Positions 37,676-49,945 of a stretch of 64,000 nucleotides of DNA are shown here, one piece after another (positions within the stretch are counted from its first letter, which is position 1; every line of letters begins with the position of its first letter). The notes below the pieces were generated by a model. It did not search any database, had not been told where the DNA came from, and saw only the letters and a program-made list of their open reading frames with translations. The stretch covers positions 4,003,501-4,067,500 of the forward strand of contig JALPQD010000088.1 in NCBI GenBank assembly GCA_023101885.1, in the 5' to 3' direction. This DNA is from Typhlomys cinereus (taxonomy: Eukaryota; Chordata; Mammalia; Rodentia; Platacanthomyidae). The position numbers were made by a program, and so were the translations under genes.

Positions 37676-37874
37676 GGGGCTGGAGAGGTGGCTCAGGGTT
37701 TAAGCCTCCGCCTTGCAGGCGGAAGGTCCTGAGTTCGGATCCCAGATCCCACGTATAGATGCCAGGCGGAAGCGGGGGCGGCCTGCGCTTCTGGTCCTGG
37801 TAGGGTGGAGCCTGTGAATCCCGGGGCAGAAGGAGGTGGAGGCGTCCATGGTGGTTCATGAATTCGTCCGTGGT

Positions 37875-37909
<35 letters not shown>

Positions 37910-37984
37910 ACACACACACATGCGTGCACACATACACACGCACATGCACACAGTTGAATAAATAATAATAAAAATTAAAAAAAA
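37676..37984 (+). mobile_element. B2-like SINE, plus orientation, full length
   Basis: The best copy for reading the family. The head ggggctggagaggtggctca leads into ggtttaagcctccgccttgc; the B box is ggtcctgagttcggatccc. A GC-rich body runs to about 37875, followed by a (CA)n/AT tail to 37984. It is flanked by a 13-bp repeat ttgtaagtaaatg at 37663-37675 and 37985-37997. The paralogous site at about 60445-60465 has no insertion. Confidence 0.95.
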
Positions 37985-37997
37985 TTGTAAGTAAATG

Positions 37998-38529
37998 AAA
38001 TGAACTAGAAAATATCGTACTGGGAGAGGTATTCTAGATCCAGAAAGACAAATTTCACATGTTTTCTCTTCTATGTGAATCTTACCTTCTTACCTTCAGA
38101 TTTGTGTGCTTAACTTAGAAGATTTATAATGTCAGGAAACCAGAAAGGTGTTGACAAGGAAATTTGCGGAAAGAATATTAAGGGAGGGAGATAGTATGAA
38201 GGCAGGAAAGAAAATGGTTTCAGGGGAGAAATAAGAGGATAGGATGGAGGACAGGTCAGGAAATGGTAAGTAACACTAAGGAAGTGATAGAGCCATGTGG
38301 AAACCTACTATTTTATTACCTTAACTAAACAAAAAATTTTAAAAACCCACATTTGAGTACAGATACCCTATAGTGGGATACAGACAGAGGTAGGAAAAGT
38401 GATTACAGAAACTCCCTTGAGAAGATCTTGCCAGAAGTTATGACTTATAAAATAGGTTTACTGCAAAACTCATTTTATATTGGTATATACTGTCATTTCT
38501 TTATTGAATAATCTCTCTCTCTCTCACTA
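37998..38529. repeat. OR upstream flank, duplicate of 60465-61010
   Basis: It continues the alignment with the OR3 flank: aggatggaggacaggtcagg against aggatggaggaaaggtcagg, ending in a (TC)n run at 38513-38525 also present at 60985-61016. Confidence 0.7.
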
Positions 38530-39800
38530 ATTGACCTTAATTGATAAAATTTCTGATAGTTATTGATATCCATTCTTAATACGCCTTGGACACCACAAAC
38601 AGAGCAGAATAAGATGAATTTGTAGCTAAGGTCTCAATGTCAGTCATGCCTCAATAATTTCAATAAACAAAGCTAATGATATGAATCTCCTTGTCACTGA
38701 GGGAGGTAAAGGGCCCACAGGTGAACAAATAAGCAGGAACTTGTCTACCGATCCAAGTTGAAAATTTCAGTAGAATGAAAAAGCAAAAGAAGAAGCTGTG
38801 TTTTCTTGGAAAAACGTGGAAAGTTTTGAAGATTTTTAGACAGTGGGCTATTAAAACCATTGATCCGCGCATAGTCGGGATTTTGGAAAACAATAATGCT
38901 GAGAGGAGGAGATGATATTTGGCAAGCTTATGATGAATGGAACAGAGACTTTGACATAGTTGAATTTAGAGATGCTAGGCTGGTTTCTGCTGGCAGCCTG
39001 GAGGTTACAGATGAAGAAAGGCAGCCAGCAGCAGCTGTGGCTATTACAGATGTTGACACCATTGAAGAAAAATCTAGTGCTTTGCTTTTGAGATACAGCA
39101 AACTACTATCTGCCTGTAGAGATTTTACGTTGTCAAACCCATACTTCAGTGGAGAAGACCCTAAACTGAAGTAGCTTCTTTTCCCAATACATGGATTCAG
39201 GGGTTCATGCGGGCCAGGCTGTATTTCAACCTCACTCCAGAATTTGGCACATTGTCCAGGAAGTACTGGTTTTGATCCAAAGTGGAGGGGTTCATAAAGA
39301 ATGGCTGATGGTGTCGCCATTGGAGTGCCTGCAAAGGAACCTTAAAGATACTGTCAAGAACTCAAGATATGGATGACCCCAAAACCATTTGGTGGTTGAC
39401 ACTAAAGGAGGCTACAGATTCAGATGCAGCGCAGAGGAAAGCTGTTTGTCTTGTGACCTAAAAAGTGAACCTGGCAGATTTTTCCAGTGTTTTTTGGTTT
39501 TTGGTGTCAATCTGATTTCATGAGAAGCAACAGAAAATGGATATTGAACTACAGGATGTGATATTTACTTTGCCAGATGTTAGTCTGAATTATGATATTT
39601 CCCCTCCCAGTGCTTCCATTTTAATATATATTCTTTAAAAAAAGAAGAAGAACCTGTGTCAATCCTGCAGGAGAAGAAGAGCAAAGAGCTGGCATGGCAG
39701 AATCCTCACCAGTTTTGCCAATAGGAGAATTAAATATAAAATATATTTAATTCTTTATGGTAGTTTAAACATTGTAATAAATGACTCTAAAGTACCAAAT
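38530..39800 (+). other. Unidentified insertion, probably retrotransposed transcript
   Basis: The paralogous sequence at 61010-61100 lacks this 1.27-kb block; alignment stops near 38530 and resumes near 39810. It contains a 92-codon plus-strand frame (38896-39174) with an acidic, soluble-protein-like composition (DDIWQAYDEWNRDFDIVEFR), and further short frames to about 39370. An AATAAA-type signal (gtaataaatg) lies near 39775. There are no visible introns and the frames are interrupted, so a degraded processed pseudogene is likely. I do not recognise the protein and assign no function. Confidence 0.5.
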
Positions 39801-39809
39801 AACACAAAG

Positions 39810-42310
39810 GTACCATTACATTAAATGTTAGCCTAACTCTATATTGTAGCTTTTATAAGAGGAACAGGGCCTACACAGTGGAGAATTAAACATTTACTGT
39901 ATAATTGTAAAGCAATTATTGGCATCTTTTCTCTGTACTATTCCTTTTGTAAGAGTTCTTCAAGGCAAAGCAGTTTGACACTTGTAATCTGACATTAGAA
40001 AGACTGGACATCCAAGTTGTAAGGTCTTTTTGAGGAATCGAATCTCCCTGTCTCAGTACTCAGCACTATTCCTGGTACACATGAGTCCCTTAGTTGGTTG
40101 CCAAGACACACTCTCTATAGTTACCTACTGCCCATCAGGCAGTGGAAGTTGGAGGACAGGTTTGGATTCCTCTGCTGCATTTTCTCCACTAGTGATTCTC
40201 CTGAGGATCAGACTTCTCAGTCTTTGTTTTCCTTGTTAGGTTGACTCAACCTGTTCATTTCTTTTTCTCTAGATTTCCTGAGAATCTAGAAAGCTTCAAA
40301 GTGAACCATGGGTAAATTCATGGAGATAAACTTTGGGTTCAGTCAATGTAAAAGTAAGCAGTTCATGCTTCAATGGGGAAAATAAAGGAAGAGGTGCATG
40401 TGACTATTTCACAGATATTCTATCTCCACGTACATAAAATAAGCAGGACTTGAATCTTGTGAACAGCTGTGAGGGATTGAGTTTTTTGTATACTGATTAT
40501 TTCAATCTCAATTCCACTTCCTCTCTGGCTCAGGCATTCACTTGTCTAATCATATACTCACCCATTTTTCTATTTATTTATTAATTAACAAATTTAATTT
40601 TTATTTTATTTTTCTATTGTCACAAGCATATTGATTATATATTCCTGCTTCCCTTCATCCCCCTCCCTTCCATTTCCTCTCTTCCCTTCTTCAATCCCTT
40701 CAATTCTCTTCCACCCTTGTTCCTATATGTTTCTATGACCCCTAAAGTTAACTCTGGCTTGTCTACTCTTGTAGGGGTTCAGGCCTCTGTGGCATATCAA
40801 GTTGCCTCTCTTTGGGCCACCCCACTGAAAGGGCATTTCCATTCACTCATCCAGCTTTAGACCCAAAGGATTTCACTGCATGTTCTTATCTTTCTTGGGA
40901 GCATGTTGGTAAGTTAGTCATCATGCAGGTCTGATAAGGACAAGTCTCACTGCAGTGAGTTCCTAGATGCAGCATTCTTTCCTTGAATGGAATATCTTGT
41001 TCACTGGTGAACCTTCCCATCTTTAGGTTCTTACAATCTCACCATCCCCTCTTTTGCAAGGCTCCCAAAGCCTTAGGAAGGAGAGAGGTTAGGTTGGCTT
41101 GATTCTGGGTGAGCCTTGCTGAGTCACTGGTACTTTGCATTATGGTTGGCCATAGCTGTCCGCTTCACTGCTCTTCTGTTGCCCTAGGTTGCATCTTGTC
41201 AGGGTATTGAGATCCTTTACATGTGTTGTAGAAAAAGACTTCTAGACTGAGTGCTAAGTGCTCTTCAAATCTATGAGTATAACAGTAGCTATTTACAGAG
41301 CAGTTTGGTGTACTATCTTCCTACCTATAGGTTCATTGGCTGTTTTCCCTATTGATCTATTTCCTTGCCTATTTTAGATTATTGTTCTAGTTTACATTAA
41401 CAGTGATGTGTATCATTCTGACAAGTGGGTCTTGAATCCAATCAGAAAGGTCTTCTTAATACTCATGCCACAATTATACTGTGGTTCACACGTTGCTATA
41501 GTGATTTCTGTTTCAGCTTACACATCTCACACACGATGGGGCCTGTGATTATTTCTTCCCCCCCCCCAGCAGCTTCTACAGTATTCTTTGTTACTGTGTA
41601 AGCTATCCAGCAAGGAGGAAGTCCTCAGACCAGGTCTGGTTGATATATTTTGCTATATTCTGTGTTCTGTGATCTACACGTATTGCATCTTTAATAATAG
41701 GGTCCTATTGACAGTTTTTGGAGAACAATCAAGAGAAATGGCAAAAGCTGATAAATTTAGGGGCCTTCAAGAATTCTCTGACTAACATTTTATCAGGAAG
41801 TGCCACATTCCTGTTACTATGTACTGGGTTCTAGGTGGATCAGCTCAGGGATCTTCTTTCTGTCTTCCTCACTCTATCCAATATGAGGATTAGTTATGGT
41901 GATTATTCTATCCATATCTCAGATAACACTATGCCTAAGAAATAGGTATGGATGTAGCATTTCAAATTCTCGTCTAGCATGTCTCTATCTCTTAAATTCA
42001 GGGAGTAAATAGTTTTAGATAATATTCCATCCCTGGTTATTAGCAGTATTTAGTGTACCTTTTACTTTTTCTTTTTTCTCATACTTGTCTTTTAAATTAT
42101 ATTAACAATGAATTTATGTGTTTTCATTATTCACTGCATACTCCACCCCCAATCGCACCTCACCCCACTTAAGCTTCCCTCTAGTCAGTTTCTTTTTCTC
42201 TCATGTCCTCCAGCATGTGTGATCACTGGGTCCCATCTAGAATGCTGCACTGACTAATATCTAGGTACCAGTGAACAAATCATTGGACACTCACTTTTTA
42301 ACTCTTTAAA
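39810..42310. repeat. OR-cluster flank block, copy 2 (its OR is missing)
   Basis: 39810-40580 matches 48840-49500, for example ctgctgcattttctccacta in both. 41880-42310 matches 56525-56950, including tgatcactgggtcccatcta and gactaatatctaggtaccag. In the sister copy this flank leads into OR3; here it runs into an L1 at 42320. Confidence 0.75.
40590..41800 (-). mobile_element. Old L1 3' region inside flank copy 2
   Basis: 40600-41250 follows the antisense L1 3'UTR pattern: an AT-rich tail, a pyrimidine tract (40648-40720), then ttaggttcttacaatctcac and ctcttttgcaaggctccc, matching 3660-3715. Sequence to about 41800 may be more of an old L1. About 340 bp present in the sister copies (49560-49868 plus 56489-56520) are not found here. 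Confidence 0.55.
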
Positions 42311-42321
42311 ATAATGATCCA

Positions 42322-42665
42322 CCTTCCCTCCACTCTGCCTCCCGGGATGCACGCGCGGTGCAGCCGGACTTCACCGCCCAACCTAAGCTGCATCCGCGCC
42401 CACCCCCAGAACCCCAGGCCACCCAAGGGACCCAGCTCCTCCCGCCATCCAGCTGGAACCACCACGCAGAGGCCTGGGAGGAGGAGGACACCCCTTCTGT
42501 GCCTGGGTCCCGCCCCCAGGTCCCCCAGGTTAAATAGCGCCCCACCGACGCCCCATCCTCCCTTCCCTCCACTCCGCCAACCGGGATGCGCACGCGCGGT
42601 CGAGCAGGGCCTCACCCCGCGACCTAGGTAAGCTCTATCCGTGCCCACCCTTAGAACCCCAGGCC
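42322..42665 (+). promoter_or_regulatory. L1 5'UTR tandem promoter monomers (about 1.4 units)
   Basis: Two direct repeats about 239 bp apart: ccttccctccact at 42322 and 42561, and cagaaccccaggcc against tagaaccccaggcc. The monomer is CpG-rich and carries ggttaaatagc near 42528, a TATA-like box. Tandem 5' monomers acting as promoters are established for mouse L1. The monomers are diverged relatives of those at 55900-56471. Confidence 0.85.
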
Positions 42666-42729
42666 AAATAATTCAGTTTAGTGAAAAATGCACAGAAATT
42701 GAAAGAAGATCTTCAGGGTTAAAACGACA

Positions 42730-43836
42730 ATGCCAAAGTCAAAGTGCAAATCCATGAGAAACAACAGTCAAGTAAACAAATTTCCCAGTGAAGAAACTAA
42801 TCCCATAATGTTAGACTCCAACCAGAACAAACCCGCAGAAAAAGGCCAAGAAAGCCTGACCCAAGATAACGACTTTCAAAATATGATCATTACCAGGTTC
42901 AATACTATGAAAGAGGAAATCCGGGAGGAACTAAATAATCGAATCAATCGCTTTGAAGAGGAACACAGACACTTGGAGGAGTTGAGAAAAACAGTGCAAG
43001 AAACAAAAACTGTCATAGAGCAGTTAAAGCAGACTCAAGCAGAGTTTAAAACTGAGTTAAAACACAAGTTATCTTCAACCCAGAACTCCACAGAGAGTCT
43101 TATCAGCAGAACTAATGAAGCAGAAAACAGAATTTCAGACCTTGAAGATAAAGTGAGAGTATTAACCAGCTCAATGGAAGAGGTTGATAAAGCCAAAAAG
43201 ATACTTGAGAGAAATATTCAGGAGATATGGGACATCCTGAAGAAGCCCAAAATGCATATTCATGGAATACCAGAGCAAGAATCTCAAAATACCACCCCTG
43301 AGGAAATTTTTCAAATGATCATCAAGGAAAACTTTCCTCATCTAAAAAAGAGAGGCTCATCCATATATAAGAGGCATTCCGCACTCCAAGCAGATATGAC
43401 CAAAACAGAAGCTCTCCACGGCAAATAATAGTTAAAACACTCCACATTCAAGATAAAAAACTGGTGCTGAGAGCTTCAAGGGAGAAAAAACAAGTCACTT
43501 TTAAAGGTAAACCTATTAAAATAACAAAAGACTTCTCAGTCAAAACAGTAAAAGCAAGAAGAGCTTGGAGAGACATACTTCAAGTATTGAATGAGCAAAA
43601 ATGTCAACCCAGGCTGATTTACCCTGCAAAACTATCCGTCATGATCAAGGGAGAAAGAAAAATCTTCCAGCACAAAGACAACTTGAAGGGATACATGTCC
43701 ACCAAACCAGGCCTTCAAAAAATGTTAGAAATGATACTCGAGCATGAAGAAAAAAACAGGCATATCCAGGAGAACACAAGGCAAGTATAACACAAAAGCA
43801 AAGCAATATACTTATAAAAACTACTAAACATAATAA
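42730..43836 (+). pseudogene. L1 ORF1 with a frameshift
   Basis: It opens MPKSKCKSMRNNSQ. The coiled coil includes EELNNRINRFEEEHRHLEEL, followed by ERNIQEIWDILKKPKMHIHG. One A is lost from an A-run near 43345 relative to the L1 at 55220, leading to a stop at 43428. The C-terminal domain continues in another frame (REKKQVTFKGKPIKITKDF, then RRAWRDILQVLNEQKCQPRL) to 43790. Confidence 0.92.
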
Positions 43837-46800
43837 ATGTCTAGAATTAAAAATAGTTTCTCCATTATAACACTAAATGTTAATGGAATTAACTAACCGA
43901 TCAAGAGACACAGATTACAAATTTGGATTAAAAATCACAATCCATCAATCTCCTGCCTGCAGGAAACCCATCTCACCAAAAAAGATAGGCACGCTCTAAA
44001 AATAAAAGGCTGGTCAACAATTCTACAAGCTAATGGAAGCAGAAAACAGGCAGGGGTAGCCATTATGTTATCAGACAAAGTGGACTTCAAACCAAAGAAA
44101 ATTATAAGAGACACAGATGGATACTACATTTTAGTCACAGGTACAATTCACCAGGAAGACTTCACAATACTGAACATATATGCACCCAATATGGGCCCCT
44201 CCACATTCATTAAGAAAACCCTACAGCATCTAAAGCAAGAAATCAACCCCCAAACGATAATTCTCAGGGATTTCAACACTGCCTTCTCAACATGGGATAG
44301 ATCAACAGGTCAAAAGCTTAACAGAGACACTTTGGAACTTAATCAAACCCTTAAGGAAATGGACCTTACAGATCTCTATTGAACTTTTCACCCACGCACC
44401 AAAGAATACACATTTTTTCTCAGCAGCACACGGAACTTTCTCCAAAATAGATCACATATTGGGCCACAAAACGAATCTACACATATACAAAAAAATTGAA
44501 ATTCTAACCTGTGCCCTATCAGATCACCACGGCCTAAAGCTGGACATCCACAACACAACAAACAAGAGAAAATACACTAACTCCTGGAAACTTAACAATA
44601 TGATGCTGAATGAGAACTGGATTCAGGAAGAAATTAAAAAGGAAATTCAAGATTTCCTGAAAGCGAATGATAATGAAAATACAACGTACCAAAATCTCTG
44701 GGACACAATGAAAGCTGTTCTAAGAGGTAAGTTCATAGCTCTTAATGCCTACATCAAAAAAATGGAAACATCAGAAATAAACAACTTAACAATGCAGCTT
44801 AAAGCTTTAGAGAAACTTGAGCAATCTGATCCCAAAAGTAGTAGAAGAGAGGAGATTAGCAAAATCAGGGGGAAAATATCTGAAATCCAGATTAGGAAAA
44901 CGATAGTGAAAATCAACCAGTCAAAAAGCTGGTTCTTTGAAATAATCAATAAAATTGATACACCCCTAGCTAAATTAACCAAAAGCAAGAGAGAGAAAAC
45001 CCAAATTAACAAAATTAGAAATGAACATGGAGTTATCACTACTGATAGCCAAGAAATCCAAAGAATTATAACATCATATTTCAAAAACTTATACTCTGTG
45101 AAGTTTGACAACACAAAAGAGATGGATGAATTTCTAAGTAAACACAACTTACTTAAATTGAATCAGGAAGTTGTGAATTACTTAAATAGTCCTATAACAT
45201 ATAAGGAAATTGAGGAAGTAATCTCAAATCTTCCCACCAAAAAATGTCCTGGACCAGATGGATTCAGCACAGAGTTCTACCACACATTTCAGGAGTTAAT
45301 AACACCAATACTCCTTAAACTGTTCCATCAAATAGCAAAGGAAGGAACACTATCAAATTCCTTCTATGAAGCTAACATCGTTTTAATCCCAAAACCTAAT
45401 AAAGATTCACTTAAAAAAGAAAACTATAGGCCGATCTCTCTGATGAACACAGATGCAAAGATTCTCAACAAAGTCTTAGCAAATCGGATTCAAAAACACA
45501 TTAAACAGATCATTCACGGGGACCAAGTAGGCTTCATCCCTGGCACACAAGTTTGGTTCAACATACCCAAATCAATAAATGTAATTCATGATGTCAACCA
45601 GTCCAAAATCCAAGACAACATGATACTCTCGATGCAGAAAAAGCTTTTGACAAGATCCAATAGCCTTTTATGATCAAAACGCTAGAGACAGTTGGAATGG
45701 AAGGAACCTTTATCAATATAATAAAAGCTATGTACAACAAGCCCACAGCAAGGATTATCCTTGATGGGGAACAATTGGAAGCATTCCCACTTCGATCAGG
45801 AACTAGACAAGGCTGTCCACTCTCACCACTTCTATTCAATATTGTACTTGAAGTCGTAGCTGAAGCCATAAGACAAGAAAGGGACATAAGAGGGATTCAA
45901 ATCGGCAAGGAAGAAGTCAAGCTATCCCTATTTGCAGATGACATGATCTTATAGCTGAGTGATCCCAAAAACTCCACCAGGAAGCTCCTGGAACTAATTG
46001 AGAAGTTCAGCAGGGTGGCAGGATACAAAATAAATGTGCAAAAATCAGTGGCCTTCCTATATGCCCAGAATGAAAGAAGTGAAAAAGCCCTGAGAGAAAC
46101 AATCCCATTTACTGTAGCCCCTAAAAAAATGAAAGACCTTGGTATAAACCTAACCAAGGAGGTAAAAGACCTTTACAATGAAAACTTTAAAACCCTAAAG
46201 AAAGAAATTGCAGCAGACACCAGAAGGTGGAAAGACCTCCCATGTTCCTGGATTGGCAGAATCAACATCGTAAAAATGACCATCCTACCAAAGGCAATAT
46301 ACAAATTCAATGCTATACCAATTAAAATCCCAAAGCATTTCTTCAAAGACATTGACCAAGCAATCTCAAAGTTCATATGGAGGCACAAAAGACCCAGGAT
46401 AGCAAAGATGATCCTGAGTAACAAAAACACTGCTGGAGGTATTACCATACCAAACCTAAGTCTATATTACAAATCCATAGTTATAAAGACAGCCTGGTAC
46501 TGGCTCCAAAACAGACACACAGATCAATGGATAAGGATTGGAGACTCAGATATAAGCCCACAAAATTATAGCCATTTGGTCTTTGACAAAGGGGTCCAAA
46601 AATTCAATGGAAAAAGAACAGCATCCTCAACTAATGGTGCTGGCAAAACTGGATCTCCAAATGCAGAAGATTAGAGCTGGACCTGTACTTGTCACCATGT
46701 ACAAGACTAATTCCAAATGGATCAAGGACCTTGATATCAGGCCAGAGACTATAAAATCCTTAGTTGAAAGGATAGGGAACTCCCTCGAGCTGATTGGGCT

Positions 46801-47653
46801 AGGCCAACAATTCCTAAACAGACATCCAATGATACAGTCACTGCTACCTACTCTCAACAGTTGGGATCTTGTGAAATTAAAGACCTGTTCAGATAAAGAG
46901 ATTGTAACATGAGCTCAAAAGCAACCCACAGAATGGGAGAAAATCTTCACTAACCACACATCTGATAGAGCTCTGCTGTCCAGATTGCACAAAGAACTTA
47001 GAAAACTAAACACCAAGGAATCAAATGGCCCAATTAAAAAATGGGCCCTGGAACTTAAAAGAAACTTTACTAGGGATGAAATTAAAATGTCTAACAAATG
47101 TCTTAAAAAATGCTCCATTTCCTTAGCCATCAGTGAAATGCAAATCAAAACTTCCCTGAGATATCGTCTCACCTGGTCAGGATGGCAAAAATCCACAATA
47201 CAAACAACACCAAATGCTGGAGAGTATGTGGAGAGAGGGGAACTCTCCTACATTGCTGGTGGGAGTGCAGGCTCATACAACCACTCTGGCGAGCCGTCTG
47301 GAGATTCTTAAAGAAATTAAAGATTGAAATGCCATATGACCCTGCTATTCCACTTTTGGGAATAACCCCCCATACAGCAGAGATTCACCTCGATAGCACA
47401 AGCATGACCATGTTCATAACAGCACTGTTTACTTGTAACAAAGACATGGAATCAACCCAAATGTCCAACAGTTGATGAGTGGATAAGGAAACTGTGGTAC
47501 ATCTATACAATGTAGTACTACTCAGCCATTAAAAATTATGAATTACTGGAATTTGCTGGGAAATGGATGTCATTAGAAACAATTATATTAAGTGAAGTAT
47601 ACCAGATCCAGAAAATTAAGTGCCATATGTACTCCCTAATAGGTGGCTCCTAG
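43837..47653 (+). pseudogene. L1 ORF2, multiply disabled
   Basis: The ATG at 43837 starts [19 protein letters not shown], followed at once by a TAA in the endonuclease domain. Further breaks lie near 44382, 45610-45670, 45953 (TAG after the FADDMIL motif) and 46580-46620, 46910 and 47300. Long open stretches remain, including 404 codons at 44459-45673 covering the linker and the first part of the RT domain. The C-terminal Cys motif is partly altered. The order and spacing of all ORF2 parts are otherwise normal. Confidence 0.93.
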
Positions 47654-48650
47654 TACCAAACCCACCCGGCCCACCTAGAGACACTCAAAGAAAAATCTCT
47701 GTAATACCTACAGTAATTGCAAGGATTTTGAACAGGAGGGATGAGATAGGAGGGCCACACCAGAAACAAGGAGAGAGGGGACCATGTTACAGCAGAGAAA
47801 ATAGGCCTCCATCAAAGACTCAAATAAGTAATGAGACATCTGATTAAGTTCACAGACTTTCGTTCCTGATCATTTACTACTGAGGGGGTATGATCTCACC
47901 AGAAGAGGAGGGCATATAGTCTGGCACATAAAAAGTAACCGTTTTGCAAATGGGTGATAGACCCCCTCCCTCACTGTGGTTTCCCACTTTTATTACATCT
48001 ACCTTTGAATGTGCTTTTATCACAAGACTCTAACAGCTTTTTGTCTCTGGCCAGGGGGTAACATACAATGCCCATCAGGATGGAGTGAAGGGCATTGCAG
48101 GAGCAGTAAAACTGCAAAAGAAAATCAACAAACCACAATCCAGAACTTCAGAGACTCTATATCAACCACCTAGAACTAGGCCAGACAAATCCAATTGCGC
48201 AAGAGGGGGCGGAAAGAGTGTAAGAGCAAAAGGATGAGAGGAGCAATGATTTGCAAGATACTCCACACAAGTTAGGGCCGAAGCAATCATAATTGGACAT
48301 TGCATGCCCTGCGCAATGTCCAACACACTATTGACCTCACAAAGTCTAGCATCTGCTAAAGGCACCAAGATCCTTGGAGGCAAGGGATTGGCAGCCACAG
48401 TAGTGTTCCTAAGCTTAAGGGGAACACCAGAAATGGTTCAGGGAAATGCCACTGGGTCCTTGTACGTCATCGGAGAGGATGGCTCAGAGCAAAGTCAGGC
48501 ATGCACAAGAAAGGACTCTCTGGGTATTGAGGCGGGAGGCACTGGGAGGTGGGGAGGGAGGGGTGAGGGGAGGGGGAGCAGGGGGTTTGGGGGGAGGAGG
48601 AGGGAGGGAGAGAACTGGTGTACCTATTAAGTTTGTATGAGCTGAAATAA
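47654..48650 (+). other. L1 3'UTR with G-rich polypurine tract
   Basis: It matches the 3'UTRs at 3274-4249, 49946-50902 and 61155-62166 in reverse complement. The stretch at 48535-48615 is almost purely G and A, with many runs of three or more G, compatible with G-quadruplex formation. The open frames that cross it are composition artefacts. Confidence 0.85.
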
Positions 48651-48710
48651 TAATAAAAATATATTAAATAAAAAAAGGAAAAAAAAAGGAAAAACAAAAA
48701 ACAAAACAAA

Positions 48711-49868
48711 ACAAAAAACAAGTTTACTGTAGGACTCATCCATGCTGGTATACATAGTTGTATCTTTACAGAATGATCTCTCTCTCTAAATTGTTTTATT
48801 TGGCAAAGTTGCTCCTATTCCTTTACATTGAAACACTAGTTTCAAAGGCACACTGTTCCATAATGTTAGCCTACCTCTATATTGTAGTTTTACTAAATTT
48901 TTTGAGAGAATAGTTTGACACTTGAGATCTCATGTGACAAAAACTGACCAGCCCAAATGTAAGGTTTTATGAGGAATCAAATCTTCCTGTCTCGGTACTT
49001 AACACTATTACTGGTTCACGTAAGTGCCTTAGTTGGATGTCAGGTCACACTCTCTGTAGTTACCTTCTGCCCATCAGGCAATGGAGGTTGTAGGACAGGG
49101 CTGGATTCATCTGCTGCATTTTCTCCACTAGTGATTCTCCCATGAGAACTAGGCTTCTCAATCTTTATTTTCCTTGTTAGGTTGATTCAACCTGGTCACT
49201 TTTCTTTCCCTAGATTTGATGAGGGTCTTTCTAGACCTTCAAGGTACAGCATGACTAATGCATGTTGTTCAATCAATGTACAAGTAAGCAGTTCACACTT
49301 CAGTGATGAAAATGAAGGGAATATTGTGTGTGAATATCTTATTGTGTCCATCTCCATGCACACAATATAAGCAGACCTTGAATGCTGTGATCAGCTATGA
49401 GCGATTGAACTTTATGTAGACTCATCCATTGAATCTTAATTCCACTTCCTCTCTGGCCCAGGTATCCACTTATCCATTCATACACTCACCCGTTTTGCTG
49501 TTTAACTATTTGATAAATTAAATTCAATTTATTTCACTTAATAACATTGAATGGTTTTTATAGAGACAAAAAGAAGGTCATGGATAAACTGACAGAGGAA
49601 CAGATGACCAACCTCAGCATGAATTTCAGTGATCAAAGCTAATCAAACTGCTCCTTTACTGTGGCTTTGATTTGCCTTGCCAGAGAAATCTACAATATTG
49701 CAATAACCATCTGAATTCTACCATAAAGGATTTCTGTTCATGGCTGATCTTGAATTCAATGCATTTACAACTGAATATAATGGATATCAATTATGGGGAC
49801 TTCTTAACTGTTTACCTCTTAATGCTTAAATTCCACAAGTGATCCCGACATATACTTCACATGTAGTT
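48711..49868. repeat. OR-cluster flank block, copy 3, left part
   Basis: It begins at sequence equivalent to 38451 and 60925 (acaagtttactg...). It continues through sequence matching 39810-40580 up to the target site of the young L1. The block resumes at 56489. Confidence 0.75.
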
Positions 49869-49881
49869 GATTCCCTAATTC

Positions 49882-49945
49882 TTTTTTTTTTTTTTTTGAT
49901 GAATCTTTCTTTTTTTTTTTTCCTGTTAAAATTCTTTTTTTTTTT
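49882..49945 (-). other. Layered A-tail of the young L1
   Basis: Three T-runs on the plus strand (49882-49897, 49910-49921, 49935-49945; A-runs of the element) are separated by two non-A spacers, gatgaatctttc (49898-49909) and cctgttaaaattc (49922-49934). The first few T of the outer run overlap the target duplication. The L1 at 3274, with a near-identical 3'UTR, has a simple tail. Confidence 0.85.

Larger units (their letters stand above)
42320..48710 (+). mobile_element. Full-length but defective L1, plus orientation
   Basis: About 6.4 kb: 5'UTR with promoter monomers (42320-42729), ORF1 (from 42730), ORF2 (43837-47653), 3'UTR with polypurine tract (48530-48615) and a long A-rich tail with G and C interruptions (48650-48710). 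No target-site duplication is apparent: the left flank ends aactctttaaaataatga, while the right flank begins caagtttactgtaggac. Confidence 0.93.

Noticed and set aside
42298..42648. Gly/Arg/Trp-rich frames of 95-116 codons on the minus strand
   Set aside because: They lie antisense to the L1 5'UTR monomers at 42322-42665; composition explains them.
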